A stretch of DNA of 64,000 nucleotides from Actinomycetales bacterium (GTDB lineage Bacteria > Actinomycetota > Actinomycetes > S36-B12), in contig JAGWXF010000008.1 in the NCBI GenBank assembly GCA_018970025.1, positions 27,645 to 91,644 of the forward strand, read 5' to 3'. Shown here piece after piece: positions 7,453 to 15,889 of this stretch (its first letter is position 1; every line of letters starts with the position of its first letter). The position numbers and the translations under genes were made by a program. The notes beneath the pieces are model-generated. The model did not search any database. It was not told where the DNA came from and was given only the letters and a program-made list of their open reading frames with translations.

Positions 7453-7763
7453 GCACCCCGGGCGGCGCCAGTCCCACCCCAGGCGACAAGGCCGCTGAGC
7501 CGGCCGTTGCTTCAGGGGCAGGCGAGGCGCACTTCACGGTGCGGGCGCACCATGAACACCCGGGCCATGACCGCCACCGCCTGGGCCACCCGGTCGACGA
7601 GCAGGTGAAGTCCATGGCGCATCTGTACGAGCGGTGGTCGAACCTGCGGGCGAACGGGTCTGGCCTGGTCGCATTCGTCGCGTGGATGCACTACCTCGAA
7701 GGTCGTGCGGAGCAGGGGGCTGAGGTGGCGGTGCAGCGCGTGCGCGGGCTCACCCACCGCTGA
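7449..7763 (+). CDS. Small PatC-like cyanobactin-cluster protein
   Basis: A 104-residue protein starting at a TTG that overlaps the previous stop (TTGA). A charged, His-rich stretch AHHEHPGHDRHRLGHP is followed by the conserved-looking VKSMAHLYERWSNLRANGSG and LVAFVAWMHYLEG. The size, place between PatB-like and protease genes, and the last block suggest the PatC/TenC/TruC group, whose role is unknown. No catalytic motif or membrane segment is seen. It could instead be a cluster-specific protein without relatives. Confidence 0.5.
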   Translation: MSTPGGASPTPGDKAAEPAVASGAGEAHFTVRAHHEHPGHDRHRLGHPVDEQVKSMAHLYERWSNLRANGSGLVAFVAWMHYLEGRAEQGAEVAVQRVRGLTHR

Positions 7764-7768
7764 CGCGC

Positions 7769-9850
7769 ATGCCTGACCTCGACGACCTGCCGGGCATTGC
7801 CCAGTTGCGGCAGCGCACCAGCGGCGACCCGCGGGTGCTCGTTGTCGTCCTCGACGGCCTGGCGGACATCGGGCATGAGGCGTATCACGGCGCGCAGGTG
7901 ACCGTCGAGCGGATGCCATGGACGGGTGACCTGGAGCCGGAGGAAGCGTCCAGCACGCACGCCACCCACATCGGCTCGGTGATCTTCGGCCAGTCAGCGG
8001 GCGGGGTCGATGGCCTGGCCCCCGCATGCCGTGGCCTGCTGATGGCAACGGGGGTCAGCGCGGAAGCCGTGATGGCGCCGACGAACCTGGCCCGGGCCAT
8101 CGAGGCCGCGCTCTCCAGGGGTGCGCAGATCATCCACTGCGCCTTCTGCCTGCCGAGCCAGACGGCCCAGGCGGATGACCTGCTCGCCGGGGCCGTCCGC
8201 AAGGCCGAGGCGATGGGGGCGGTCATCGTCTCGGTCGCCGGCAACAACTACGGGGAGAACTGGTGCCTGCCAGCGGTCCTGCCGACCGTCCTGGCGGTGG
8301 GTGCGCTCGCCGACGACGGCTCCCCGATGCGCTTCACCAACTTCGGGTCGAAGTTCGACGGGCACGCGATCATGGGCCCGGGCCAGCGGGTCAACGGCGC
8401 CCAGCTCGGCGGTGGCACGAAGCTGGAGGACGGCACCAGCCTGGCCGCCCCCGTCCTGACGGGCATCATCTCGGCCCTGACCTCCGCGGTCCTGCAGGCG
8501 GGTGGCGCGATCGAGCCGCAGCGGGTGCGGGACGTGCTGATGCAGACGGCGCGGCCATGCACTGGGCCGGGTGCCGATCGATGCATCGGCGGTGTCGTGG
8601 CCGTCGACCGGGCCATCGGGGTGCTGCTCGACGGGATGACGGTGGAGCAGGCGCAGCAGGCATATCCGGATGACCTCGCTGTCCAGGCACCGGAGCGGAC
8701 CCCTGCCACCCTGCCGATGCACCCGGGCGGGCCGGATCTTCCCCCGCACTCGCCGGCACGGCACCGTCCGCATGGGCCGGAGGATCTCCGCGCCGCCTAT
8801 CGGATGCCGGACGCCGACCCATCTGACGCGAGCCCAGCCGATGCGAGCACGTCGGAGGCCGGCCCATCGAACGCGAGCCCATCAGACGCGAGCCCGGCCC
8901 TGCGACTGCCGAGCCACGCCTTCGCCATCGGCCAGCTGGATATCGACTACCCGGATGACACCGTCCGCCAGTCGTTCATCGAGGCGATGGGCGGCCGCGA
9001 ACCTGACCTCGGGCAAGCCGAGGATGTCCAGGCGCTGATCGCCTACCTGGATGCCAATCCGGGGGAGGCCCGGCGACTGGTGTGGCTGCTGGAGATCAAC
9101 GGCGAGCGCCGCTACGCCGTCGTGCCGGCCGGGGCCTTCGCCGCGCAGGCCCACGACATGATGGCCGCCCTGCTCCTGGGCCTGGCACGCGGCGAGGTCA
9201 GCGTGGTCTCGATCCCGGGTCGGGTCACCGGGCGCACGATCGCGATACGCGACGGCAGCAGCATCCCCGAGCTGCGCGTCCTGTCGCTTCGCTCGGTGTT
9301 CGGCTGGCATCCCCAGCAGGTCGCCCGAGACTCCCTGGCGGCCGTCCATCGCGATGCGCTGGCTCGGCCGACGGACGTCAGCCAGTCCTCGTCCATCGGA
9401 GCATCGTCCATCGGAGCATCCGGTGCCGGTGACCAGGAATCGGTCTTCGGCGTTGGCACTGGTCCGGGGGATGCCTGGCCCCGGCTGGAGCGCGAGGTGA
9501 CCACCGAGATCGAGTCCGCCATGGGCGACTACCTGTCGTCGGTCTACTTCCGCGCCCCGCAGGCCCCCGAGCTCGGCCGGGAGCGAGCGCTCGGATACGC
9601 GGCGGTCAACGGCTACCAGGTCGCGACGGCCTTCCTCGATGCCATGCACGATGGCCTGCAGTTCGCAGCGGCCCGAGTGGAGTTCAGTCCCTTTGCCAGG
9701 GTCTCCGGGGAGTGCTGGGATGTCATCCTTCGCTTCACCGATCCGCAGCGAACGACGCGCTCGGCCCGCGAGTACCGCATCTGCGTCGACGTCATCGATG
9801 CGCAGCCGGTCACGGTCGGTCGGGTGCTGCGCTGGTCGGTTCCGAGATGA
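7769..9850 (+). CDS. Subtilisin-like RiPP maturation protease, PatA/PatG family (2)
   Basis: A second S8 protease, 693 residues, paralogous to the one upstream over the protease and the C-terminal domain. Catalytic residues are Asp29 in VVVLDGLADIGH, His64 in STHATHIGSVIFG, Asn159 in VSVAGNNYGENW and Ser224 in DGTSLAAPVLTG. The usual HGTH is HATH here. Between protease and C-terminal domain lies a low-complexity linker with repeated SDASPADAS-like units (about 350-375), in place of the Cys-rich CGCGG of its paralogue. The C-terminal domain has YAVVPAGAFAA and EFSPFARVSGECWDVILRF, aligning with the paralogue. The two proteases probably divide leader and follower removal, as PatA and PatG do. 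The Asp-His distance of 35 leaves no clear room for a PatG-like insert. Confidence 0.85.
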   Translation: MPDLDDLPGIAQLRQRTSGDPRVLVVVLDGLADIGHEAYHGAQVTVERMPWTGDLEPEEASSTHATHIGSVIFGQSAGGVDGLAPACRGLLMATGVSAEAVMAPTNLARAIEAALSRGAQIIHCAFCLPSQTAQADDLLAGAVRKAEAMGAVIVSVAGNNYGENWCLPAVLPTVLAVGALADDGSPMRFTNFGSKFDGHAIMGPGQRVNGAQLGGGTKLEDGTSLAAPVLTGIISALTSAVLQAGGAIEPQRVRDVLMQTARPCTGPGADRCIGGVVAVDRAIGVLLDGMTVEQAQQAYPDDLAVQAPERTPATLPMHPGGPDLPPHSPARHRPHGPEDLRAAYRMPDADPSDASPADASTSEAGPSNASPSDASPALRLPSHAFAIGQLDIDYPDDTVRQSFIEAMGGREPDLGQAEDVQALIAYLDANPGEARRLVWLLEINGERRYAVVPAGAFAAQAHDMMAALLLGLARGEVSVVSIPGRVTGRTIAIRDGSSIPELRVLSLRSVFGWHPQQVARDSLAAVHRDALARPTDVSQSSSIGASSIGASGAGDQESVFGVGTGPGDAWPRLEREVTTEIESAMGDYLSSVYFRAPQAPELGRERALGYAAVNGYQVATAFLDAMHDGLQFAAARVEFSPFARVSGECWDVILRFTDPQRTTRSAREYRICVDVIDAQPVTVGRVLRWSVPR

Positions 9851-11112
9851 TCGAGGGCCCGGTGAGCGAGGAGTCCACGCCTGCGGAGCGCACGGCCCGT
9901 GAGCACACGCTCTCGGAGGAGCGGATCGCCGACCGCGGACGCTACGCCGATGGGCGTTCCCGTCAGATCACGGTCGCTGACGATGACGGCTCACTGCTGC
10001 TGGTCATCGAGCCGATCACGGCGGGTGCGCTCGAATGGCACCCTGGGGCCCTGGCATCGGATGATCCGATTCGGTTGTCGCGCTTTGCGTACCTGCGTCG
10101 CGACGGTGCCGACATCGTCCTGGGCACCCCCCGCAGTCGAGTGACCGGAGTGATCCGGGACGAGCGGGTCGCGGCATTCATCGCCGGGCTCGGGGTCGCC
10201 AGGCGACCGAGTTCATTGGCGGACCGCTGCGGCCTGGCCCCTGACGCCTGCCTGCGACTGGCGGATGCGCTGCATGCCGTCCAACTCGTCACTGGCCCCG
10301 AGCCCGACTGCGAGGAGGACGAGACCATCCCGCAGACGTGGGAGTTCCACGACCTGCTCTTCCATGAGCGCACCCGACGGCCGCGGACCGGCTCGATCAA
10401 CGAGGCCCCGCGCTTCGGCATCGTCCCGGAGCCCCATGAGCCCGAGTGGCAGGTGCGCCCGGGTGAGCTGGAGCTGCCCAGGATCGACGTCGCTGCCGTG
10501 GTGACCCAGGATGCTCCATACGGACGGGTCATGCGGGAGCGCATCTCAACCCGGGACTTCACCGGCCCCGAACTGCCCCTGGACCGATTGGCCGAGCTGC
10601 TGGCTCGCAGCCTGGGGCCGATCGAGCGGGAGGGGGTGCCCGGAGTCACGGCCGAGCACATGTGGACCCGTCCGTATGCATCCGCCGGTGCGCTGTACGA
10701 GACCGATGTCGTCGTCGTCGCCCATCGGGTGACAGGCCTGGCCCAGGGGGCCTACCTATACCGGCCCGGTGCGCACGCGCTGCGCCCCTTGGAGGGCTCG
10801 GCCGCGAGTGTCGACAGGCTGCTCTTCGACGCGAGCCAGGCGTGCGGCGCCGGGATTCATCGGCCCCAGGCCCTGCTGGTCCTGGCTGCCAGGTTTCCCG
10901 ATCTCGCCATCAAGTACGACGGGATCGCGTACTCGCTGATCCTGAAGAACGCCGGGTGGATTCAGGCAACGATCCAGGGCGCCGCATCGGCGATGGGCCT
11001 TGGCGCCGTCCCGCTCGGCGCAGGGGACGAGGCATCCTTCGCGGAGGCGACCGGCCTGGATCGTTACCGTCAGGGCTCTGTCGGCGAGATCGCCATCAGC
11101 GTGCCGATCTGA
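9847..11112 (+). CDS. SagB-type FMN-dependent azoline dehydrogenase
   Basis: A nitroreductase-fold enzyme of about 421 residues that would oxidise azolines to aromatic azoles. Signatures are TWEFHDLLFHERTRRPR in the middle, YGRVMRERISTRDFTGPEL at the start of the flavin domain, RPYASAGALYETDVVV, and IKYDGIAYSLILKNAG before a final GLGAVPLGAGD block. The ATG at 9847 overlaps the protease stop (ATGA), showing tight coupling in one operon. In classical pat clusters the oxidase is fused to PatG; here it is a free protein. The N-terminal 130 residues resemble the winged-helix-like front part of SagB dehydrogenases. Confidence 0.85.
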   Translation: MIEGPVSEESTPAERTAREHTLSEERIADRGRYADGRSRQITVADDDGSLLLVIEPITAGALEWHPGALASDDPIRLSRFAYLRRDGADIVLGTPRSRVTGVIRDERVAAFIAGLGVARRPSSLADRCGLAPDACLRLADALHAVQLVTGPEPDCEEDETIPQTWEFHDLLFHERTRRPRTGSINEAPRFGIVPEPHEPEWQVRPGELELPRIDVAAVVTQDAPYGRVMRERISTRDFTGPELPLDRLAELLARSLGPIEREGVPGVTAEHMWTRPYASAGALYETDVVVVAHRVTGLAQGAYLYRPGAHALRPLEGSAASVDRLLFDASQACGAGIHRPQALLVLAARFPDLAIKYDGIAYSLILKNAGWIQATIQGAASAMGLGAVPLGAGDEASFAEATGLDRYRQGSVGEIAISVPI

Positions 11113-11145
11113 CAACCTCATGCGTACGTGAACGGAGGAGGCGCG

Positions 11146-11838
11146 ATGCGTGGACGTCGGCTCGTGATTGCAGCGGTGTCAGTGGCCCTGGTAGGCAGTG
11201 CGATGGTCATGGGTGCGCAGGCGGCCAGCGCGGCCACCTGCGACGGATCGAGCGTCCCGTGCGCGATCGGCGACACCGGCCCCGGTGGCGGGGTGGTCTT
11301 CTATGACGCCGGTACCAGGCAGGCCTGGGGGCGCTACCTCGAGGCTGCGCCTGCGGACTGGATCGCCGAAAACTACTGGGTGTGGTGCGACCGGAGCCAG
11401 CCCGGCTATGCCGAGCGGCTGCGGACCGGCGTGGCGATCGGTACCGGCGCAGCGAACACCGCGCTCATCATCAAGAAGTGCGGGAGGAAATCCGCCGCCG
11501 GAGCCGCAGCAGCCTATCGAGGCGGAGGCAAGTCGGACTGGTTCCTGCCCTCAAGGGCGGAGCTGAACCAGCTGTTCCTGCGGCGGGCCGAGGTGGGTGG
11601 CTTCAACGGCGAGGAGTTGTATTGGTCGTCGTCGCAGGCTCGGACGCGCACCCCCGTGGCAGACCTGCCCTCGGATGAGCCGACGGGACGTACGGCTCGC
11701 CGAGTCCGCAGCCAGCAGGGCACCGCCAGGCGGCTCCCGGTGAGCGCATGGGCCCAGGACTTCATGACCGGTCAGGCGCAACCGGTGTGGAAGTGGGGGT
11801 CGGGCCTGAGCCCGGTACGCCCGACCCGCGCCTTCTGA
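11146..11838 (+). CDS. Secreted DUF1566/Lcl-type protein
   Basis: A 230-residue exported protein. The ATG at 11146 follows GGAGGAG, so the longer GTG frame from 11128 is unlikely. Residues 1-29 are a classic signal peptide ending AQAASA. The mature part has GDTGPGGGVVFYD, GGGKSDWFLPSRAELNQLF, LYWSSSQ and a final VRPTRAF, the ordered landmarks of the DUF1566/Lcl C-terminal domain found in many surface proteins. Function is unknown. It starts 33 bases after the dehydrogenase and may share its transcript, but nothing ties it to peptide maturation. Confidence 0.7.
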   Translation: MRGRRLVIAAVSVALVGSAMVMGAQAASAATCDGSSVPCAIGDTGPGGGVVFYDAGTRQAWGRYLEAAPADWIAENYWVWCDRSQPGYAERLRTGVAIGTGAANTALIIKKCGRKSAAGAAAAYRGGGKSDWFLPSRAELNQLFLRRAEVGGFNGEELYWSSSQARTRTPVADLPSDEPTGRTARRVRSQQGTARRLPVSAWAQDFMTGQAQPVWKWGSGLSPVRPTRAF

Positions 11839-11899
11839 GCAGACGGAGTCATCCGGGAGTCATTGGCATACGGTGACGTCCTTCGATTGGAGGATGGGG

Positions 11900-12610
11900 A
11901 TGGACCTGACGGATTTCCGAGCCCTGAGCTTCGACTGCTACGGGACGCTCATCGACTGGGAGGCTGGCATCGCTGCCGTGCTGCGCCCCTGGGCCGCGGC
12001 ACACGACCATGCGCTGACCGACGAGGAGCTGCTCACGGCGTACGCCCAGCACGAGGCACAGGCGGAGGCGGACCACCCGACTGATCGGTATCCGCAGATC
12101 CTGGCGCGGTCGATGCGATCCCTCGGCGCCCAGCTGGGCATCCCGGTCAGCGACGAGGAGGCCGAGGTGCTGGCGACCTCCGTGCCGCAGTGGCCGGCCT
12201 TCGACGACTCGGCCGAGGCACTGGAGCGGCTGAGCCGCCGCTACCAGCTGATCATCCTGTCGAATGTCGACCGCACGTCATTCGCGGGATCGAACCGGCG
12301 GCTGGGAGTGACGTTCACCAGCATCCTGACCGCTGAGGACATCGGGTCCTACAAGCCCTCGGCCCGGAACTTCGACGCCCTGCGTGCCGAGGCGGATCGA
12401 CTCGGAATCGGCGATGGGCGATTGCTGCACGTCGCGCAGAGCCTGTTCCACGACCATCTGCCGGCGAAGGCGGCCGGGCTGCCAACCGTGTGGATCAACC
12501 GTCGCCATGCCAACCCGGGCTGGGGAGCGACCCCTGCGCCATCCGCCGCGGTGACCCCGGACTGGACCTTCACCTCGATGGCTGCATTCGCGGATGCCGC
12601 TACGGGGTGA
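11900..12610 (+). CDS. HAD-superfamily hydrolase, 2-haloacid dehalogenase-like
   Basis: A 236-residue HAD protein. Motif I is SFDCYGTLIDWE near the N-terminus with the nucleophile Asp, motif II is ILSNVDRTSF, the Lys of motif III lies in GSYKPSARNF, and the acidic end is VAQSLFHDHLPAKAAG. The motif I form and the IDWE stretch resemble type II haloacid dehalogenases, though substrates of such proteins are usually sugar or organic phosphates. GGAGG sits six bases before the ATG at 11900; the longer GTG start at 11873 lacks such support. It faces the decayed cupin gene on the other strand. Confidence 0.75.
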   Translation: MDLTDFRALSFDCYGTLIDWEAGIAAVLRPWAAAHDHALTDEELLTAYAQHEAQAEADHPTDRYPQILARSMRSLGAQLGIPVSDEEAEVLATSVPQWPAFDDSAEALERLSRRYQLIILSNVDRTSFAGSNRRLGVTFTSILTAEDIGSYKPSARNFDALRAEADRLGIGDGRLLHVAQSLFHDHLPAKAAGLPTVWINRRHANPGWGATPAPSAAVTPDWTFTSMAAFADAATG

Positions 12611-12882
12611 TCACGTAGGCCTTGCGCAGGGGCTGGTGGATCGTCCACGTCGTCCGTGCCCCGGCCGTCGAGCACGATGAAGACCTCGTCCGCCTCGATA
12701 TCGCGGCTGACGCCGATCCCGTGCTGCCAGATGCCGATGGACACCTGAGGCGACTGGTGGATGGGCAGGGTTCGGACCTGCGGCTGGCCGGCGACCACCT
12801 GATCCGGATCAAGCGGGGTGAGGGGCAGGTCGACGTCGGGAAGGCTGCCAGCGGGAATGACCCGGGCGATCTCGGTGAACAT
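12600..12882 (-). pseudogene. Cupin (DUF861-like) gene with internal deletion and frameshift
   Basis: The 5' part, from ATG 12882, reads MFTEIARVIPAGS and later VSIGIWQHGIGVSRDIEADE then VFIVLDGRG, a small amine/ureidoglycine-type cupin. The expected continuation, including the second half of the barrel, is missing. A different frame then gives ARTTWTIHQPLRKAYVITP and a stop at 12600, the typical C-terminal end of the same family. About 20 codons have been lost and the frame is broken, so no complete barrel can form. Such cupins often accompany polyamine oxidases and transporters, which fits the neighbours. Confidence 0.65.
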
Positions 12883-12931
12883 GGGCCGAACCGTAGATGG
12901 CGGGCGCCTGCGAGGCGCGCTGCCCTCGCCG

Positions 12932-12951
12932 ATCTGAATCCGGATTCAGAT
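12932..12951. promoter_or_regulatory. Perfect 20-base palindrome upstream of the ABC importer
   Basis: ATCTGAATCCGGATTCAGAT is fully self-complementary and lies 90 bases before the binding-protein start. A partial copy (CTGAATCCCGGAT) follows near 13001-13013. It is a strong candidate operator for a dimeric repressor of the importer; the regulator is not identified. Confidence 0.6.
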
Positions 12952-13040
12952 TTCTCGTCGAAGTGCCTGACGCAGCGGGGCGATCTGCGGTTTCATGTCC
13001 TGAATCCCGGATGAGTACGGGGTCCGACAAAGGAGATCGC

Positions 13041-14195
13041 ATGCGACGTCGATCCACCCTGGCCCTGGTGGGCCTGGCAACCTGCGCGCTGCTGGTCAGT
13101 GCCTGCAGCTCGGGGAGCACCAGCACCGAGACATCGGCCGCAGCGGCCTCTGCTGCGCCGGCGGCTCCAGCAGCCTCCGCGGCGCCAGCGGCAAGCACGC
13201 CGGCCGCTGCAGACCTCAGCGGGCAGACCCTGACGGTTTCCAACTGGGCGGGGTACTACCCGGAGGATCTTGCCGCGCAGGTGGAGAAGGCCCTCGGCGT
13301 GCCGCTGACCATCGCGAACCATGCGACGAACGAGGAGATCATGGCCAAGCTCACCGCGGGCGGTGACTCGGGCTTCGATGTCGCGTTCGTCTCCGGCCAG
13401 TATGCGCAGGCCCTCAACGAGGCCGGGCTGCTCGAGCCCATCGATCACGGCAAGATCCCCAACATCGCCAACCTCTATCCGGAGGCGACCCAGCTCGCCT
13501 TCGATCCAGGCAATGCCTTCTCGGTGCCCTACACCTGGGGCACCACCGGCATCTGCTACCGCAGCGACCTGATCCCCGAGCCCACGAGCTGGAATGACAT
13601 CCTGGCGCCCAGCGCGGAGAACAAGGGCAAGGTCACCCAGATGACCACGGAGCGCTGGCTTGCCCTGCCGGCGCTGAAGTCCCTCGGGTTCAGCATCAAC
13701 ACCACCGACGACGGCCAGCTGCAGCAGGCCAAGGACCTCCTCATCGCCAGCAAGAAGGACCTCCTGGCCTACGACGACACCACCTTCTACAGCCGGCTGG
13801 TCAATGGCGAGGCGAATGCGGTCGTGGCCTGGGATGGCTGGTGCAACTACGGCACCGCGGAGAACCCCGACATCAAGTTCACCATCCCCAAGGAGGGATC
13901 CGACCTGTGGTCGGACACCATGGTGATCCTGAAGTCGTCCAAGAACAAGGAGGCCGCGCACGCCTTCATCAACTTCATCCTCGACCCGGCCAACCATGCC
14001 TGGGTGGCGGAGAACATCCTGTACAAGGTGCCGAACAAGGCCGCCATGGATGTCGCCGCGGTGAAGGAGATGAATGCGACCTACCCGAACATGGGGATGA
14101 CGCCATCGGACCTGCTCAAGCAGGAGGTCGTGGTGGATCTCGGCGAGGACAGCGTGAAGTACACCGATCTGGCCACCGAGGTCACCTCGAGCTAG
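13041..14195 (+). CDS. Polyamine-type ABC transporter substrate-binding lipoprotein (PotD/PotF-like)
   Basis: An exported binding protein of 384 residues. The ATG at 13041 follows AAAGGAGAT. The N-terminus is a lipoprotein signal with lipobox LVSAC, then an Ala/Ser/Pro-rich spacer (about 25-55). The mature part starts LTVSNWAGYYPEDLAAQVEK and contains TNEEIMAKLTAGGDSGFDV and VPYTWGTTGICYR, the family pattern of spermidine/putrescine receptors. It would hand its ligand to the two permeases encoded next. The ligand could be another amine or amino acid derivative, but the nearby amine-oxidase-like gene supports a polyamine. Confidence 0.85.
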   Translation: MRRRSTLALVGLATCALLVSACSSGSTSTETSAAAASAAPAAPAASAAPAASTPAAADLSGQTLTVSNWAGYYPEDLAAQVEKALGVPLTIANHATNEEIMAKLTAGGDSGFDVAFVSGQYAQALNEAGLLEPIDHGKIPNIANLYPEATQLAFDPGNAFSVPYTWGTTGICYRSDLIPEPTSWNDILAPSAENKGKVTQMTTERWLALPALKSLGFSINTTDDGQLQQAKDLLIASKKDLLAYDDTTFYSRLVNGEANAVVAWDGWCNYGTAENPDIKFTIPKEGSDLWSDTMVILKSSKNKEAAHAFINFILDPANHAWVAENILYKVPNKAAMDVAAVKEMNATYPNMGMTPSDLLKQEVVVDLGEDSVKYTDLATEVTSS

Positions 14196-14229
14196 GGGAC
14201 ACTGCCCGCATGATGACGGCGGATCGTCG

Positions 14230-15126
14230 GTGACGACGACCAGTATCGGATCAGGGCGCGGCGCCGCCAGGCGCCGCGCCCTGATCGGTCGTGCCGCATT
14301 CGCCGGCCCGGGCCTTGTGTACGTGACGGCGTTCATGACCGTCCCGCTGCTGCTGATCGCCACGTACACCGTGCTCACCCGCGGTCGATTCGGCGGCGTC
14401 AAGTGGGAGTTCACCCTCGGGAATTTCGCCAAGGCACTGGACCCGACCTACCTGTCGATCCTGGGCAACTCCCTGCTCATCGCCGGCATCACCACAGTCC
14501 TGGCACTGCTGCTGGGCTATCCGACGGCCTATGGCATCTCGCGCCTGCCGAGGCAGTGGCAAGCGGTGGCAATTGTCATGGTCGTCCTGCCGTTCTGGTC
14601 GAACTTCCTGATCCGCACCTACGCGTGGATCGTCCTGCTGAACTCCGAGGGGCCGATCAACAGCGCCCTGGTGAGCCTCGGCGTGATCGGCGCGCCCCTG
14701 GACCTGCTCTACAACCGCGGTGCGGTCATCGCTGGCCTGCTCTATGCCTACCTGCCGCTGGTGATCCTGCCCGTGTACGCGGCGATCGAGCGGGTCGACC
14801 CGCAGCTGCAGGAGGCGGCTCGCAACCTCGGGGCCAGCAAGGCGCGCACCTTCTGGGATGTCACCCTGCCGCTGACCCTGCCCGGCACGATGATCGGCGC
14901 GATCTTCGTCTTCGTCCCGAGCATGGGCAACTTCGTCGTGCCCGAGCTGCTCGGGGGCGGCAAGACGGTCATGGTCGGCAACCTGATCCGCGACCAGTTC
15001 CTTGAGGCGCGCAACTGGCCCTTCGGCGCCGTGCTGGCCCTGTCGGTGGTGGCCTTCCTCGTCCTGCTCTTCGCCCTGCAGGCCATGGTCGCCCGGCGGA
15101 TCAACTCGGCAGGCCCGCGTGCGTAG
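14230..15126 (+). CDS. ABC transporter permease, PotB/PotH type
   Basis: A membrane protein of 298 residues with about six helices, the first after an Arg-rich start. The central EAA loop is LQEAARNLGASKARTFWDVT followed by LPLTLPG, the site that docks on the ATPase. The segment PFWSNFLIRTYAWIVLL is characteristic of PotB-type permeases. It starts at GTG 14230, 34 bases after the binding protein stop, and overlaps the next permease by eight bases. Confidence 0.85.
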   Translation: MTTTSIGSGRGAARRRALIGRAAFAGPGLVYVTAFMTVPLLLIATYTVLTRGRFGGVKWEFTLGNFAKALDPTYLSILGNSLLIAGITTVLALLLGYPTAYGISRLPRQWQAVAIVMVVLPFWSNFLIRTYAWIVLLNSEGPINSALVSLGVIGAPLDLLYNRGAVIAGLLYAYLPLVILPVYAAIERVDPQLQEAARNLGASKARTFWDVTLPLTLPGTMIGAIFVFVPSMGNFVVPELLGGGKTVMVGNLIRDQFLEARNWPFGAVLALSVVAFLVLLFALQAMVARRINSAGPRA

Positions 15127-15889
15127 GGTCGGCTGGCTGGCGCTGCCGCTCTGGCTGACCTATGCCTTCCTGTACCTGCCCATCGTGGTGCTCGTGGTGA
15201 TGTCGTTCAATGCGAGCAAGACGCCCTATGCATGGAAGGGCTTCAGCCTGCAGTGGTATCGCGAGCTCATGTCGGATGACCTGATCAGACAGGGCTTCAT
15301 CAACACCCTCATCGTGGCGGTCGGCGCGACGGTCCTGGCCACCGCCCTGGGCACCCTGCTGGCCATCGGCATCAATCGGTACGTCCACTCCGCGCTGGTG
15401 GAGGCGTACTCGCTGGCCCCGGCGATCATCCCCGACCTGGCCCTGGCGATCGGGCTGCTGGCGACCTTCGCGCTGGTGGGTGTCACCCTCGGCCTGCACA
15501 CCGTGCTGCTGGCGCACGTGGTCTTCGGCATGGCCTTCGTCGCAGCGGTCGTGCTCGCGCGACTGGGCCACCAGGACCAGAGCCTGGAGGAGGCAAGCCG
15601 TGACCTGGGTGCCGGGCCGATCAGCACCTTCTGGCGGATCACCGTCCCCGGGCTGATGCCGGCGATCGTGGCCGGGGCGCTGCTGGTGTTCACCCTGAGC
15701 CTGGATGAGTTCGTGATCGCCTACTTCACCGACGGCCCGTCGACGCCGACCCTGCCGATCGTGATCTACTCGATGGTCCGCTTCGGGGTCACCCCGGAGA
15801 TCAATGCGCTCGCTGCCCTGCTCCTGCTCGTCTCCTTCACCGTCGTGATCTCAGCCCAGCGGATCACCAAGCTCACGGATGCCCTATGA
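15119..15889 (+). CDS. ABC transporter permease, PotC/PotI type
   Basis: The second permease, 256 residues. The chosen GTG at 15119 gives VRRVGWLALPLWLTYAFLYL, putting helix 1 at the very start as in PotC, and overlaps the previous gene by eight bases. The EAA loop is LEEASRDLGAGPISTFWRIT. The final helices include FTLSLDEFVIAYFTDGP, a strong PotC-type signature. It pairs with the permease upstream to form the membrane channel. Confidence 0.85.
   Translation: MRRVGWLALPLWLTYAFLYLPIVVLVVMSFNASKTPYAWKGFSLQWYRELMSDDLIRQGFINTLIVAVGATVLATALGTLLAIGINRYVHSALVEAYSLAPAIIPDLALAIGLLATFALVGVTLGLHTVLLAHVVFGMAFVAAVVLARLGHQDQSLEEASRDLGAGPISTFWRITVPGLMPAIVAGALLVFTLSLDEFVIAYFTDGPSTPTLPIVIYSMVRFGVTPEINALAALLLLVSFTVVISAQRITKLTDAL

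Noticed and set aside
5402..9850. Subtilases as general secreted proteases
   Set aside because: Neither has a signal peptide or pro-region, and both carry the long PatA/PatG-type C-terminal domain.
12897..13040. Longer start of the polyamine-binding protein
   Set aside because: The extension would cover the operator palindrome; AAAGGAG and a lipoprotein signal mark ATG 13041.
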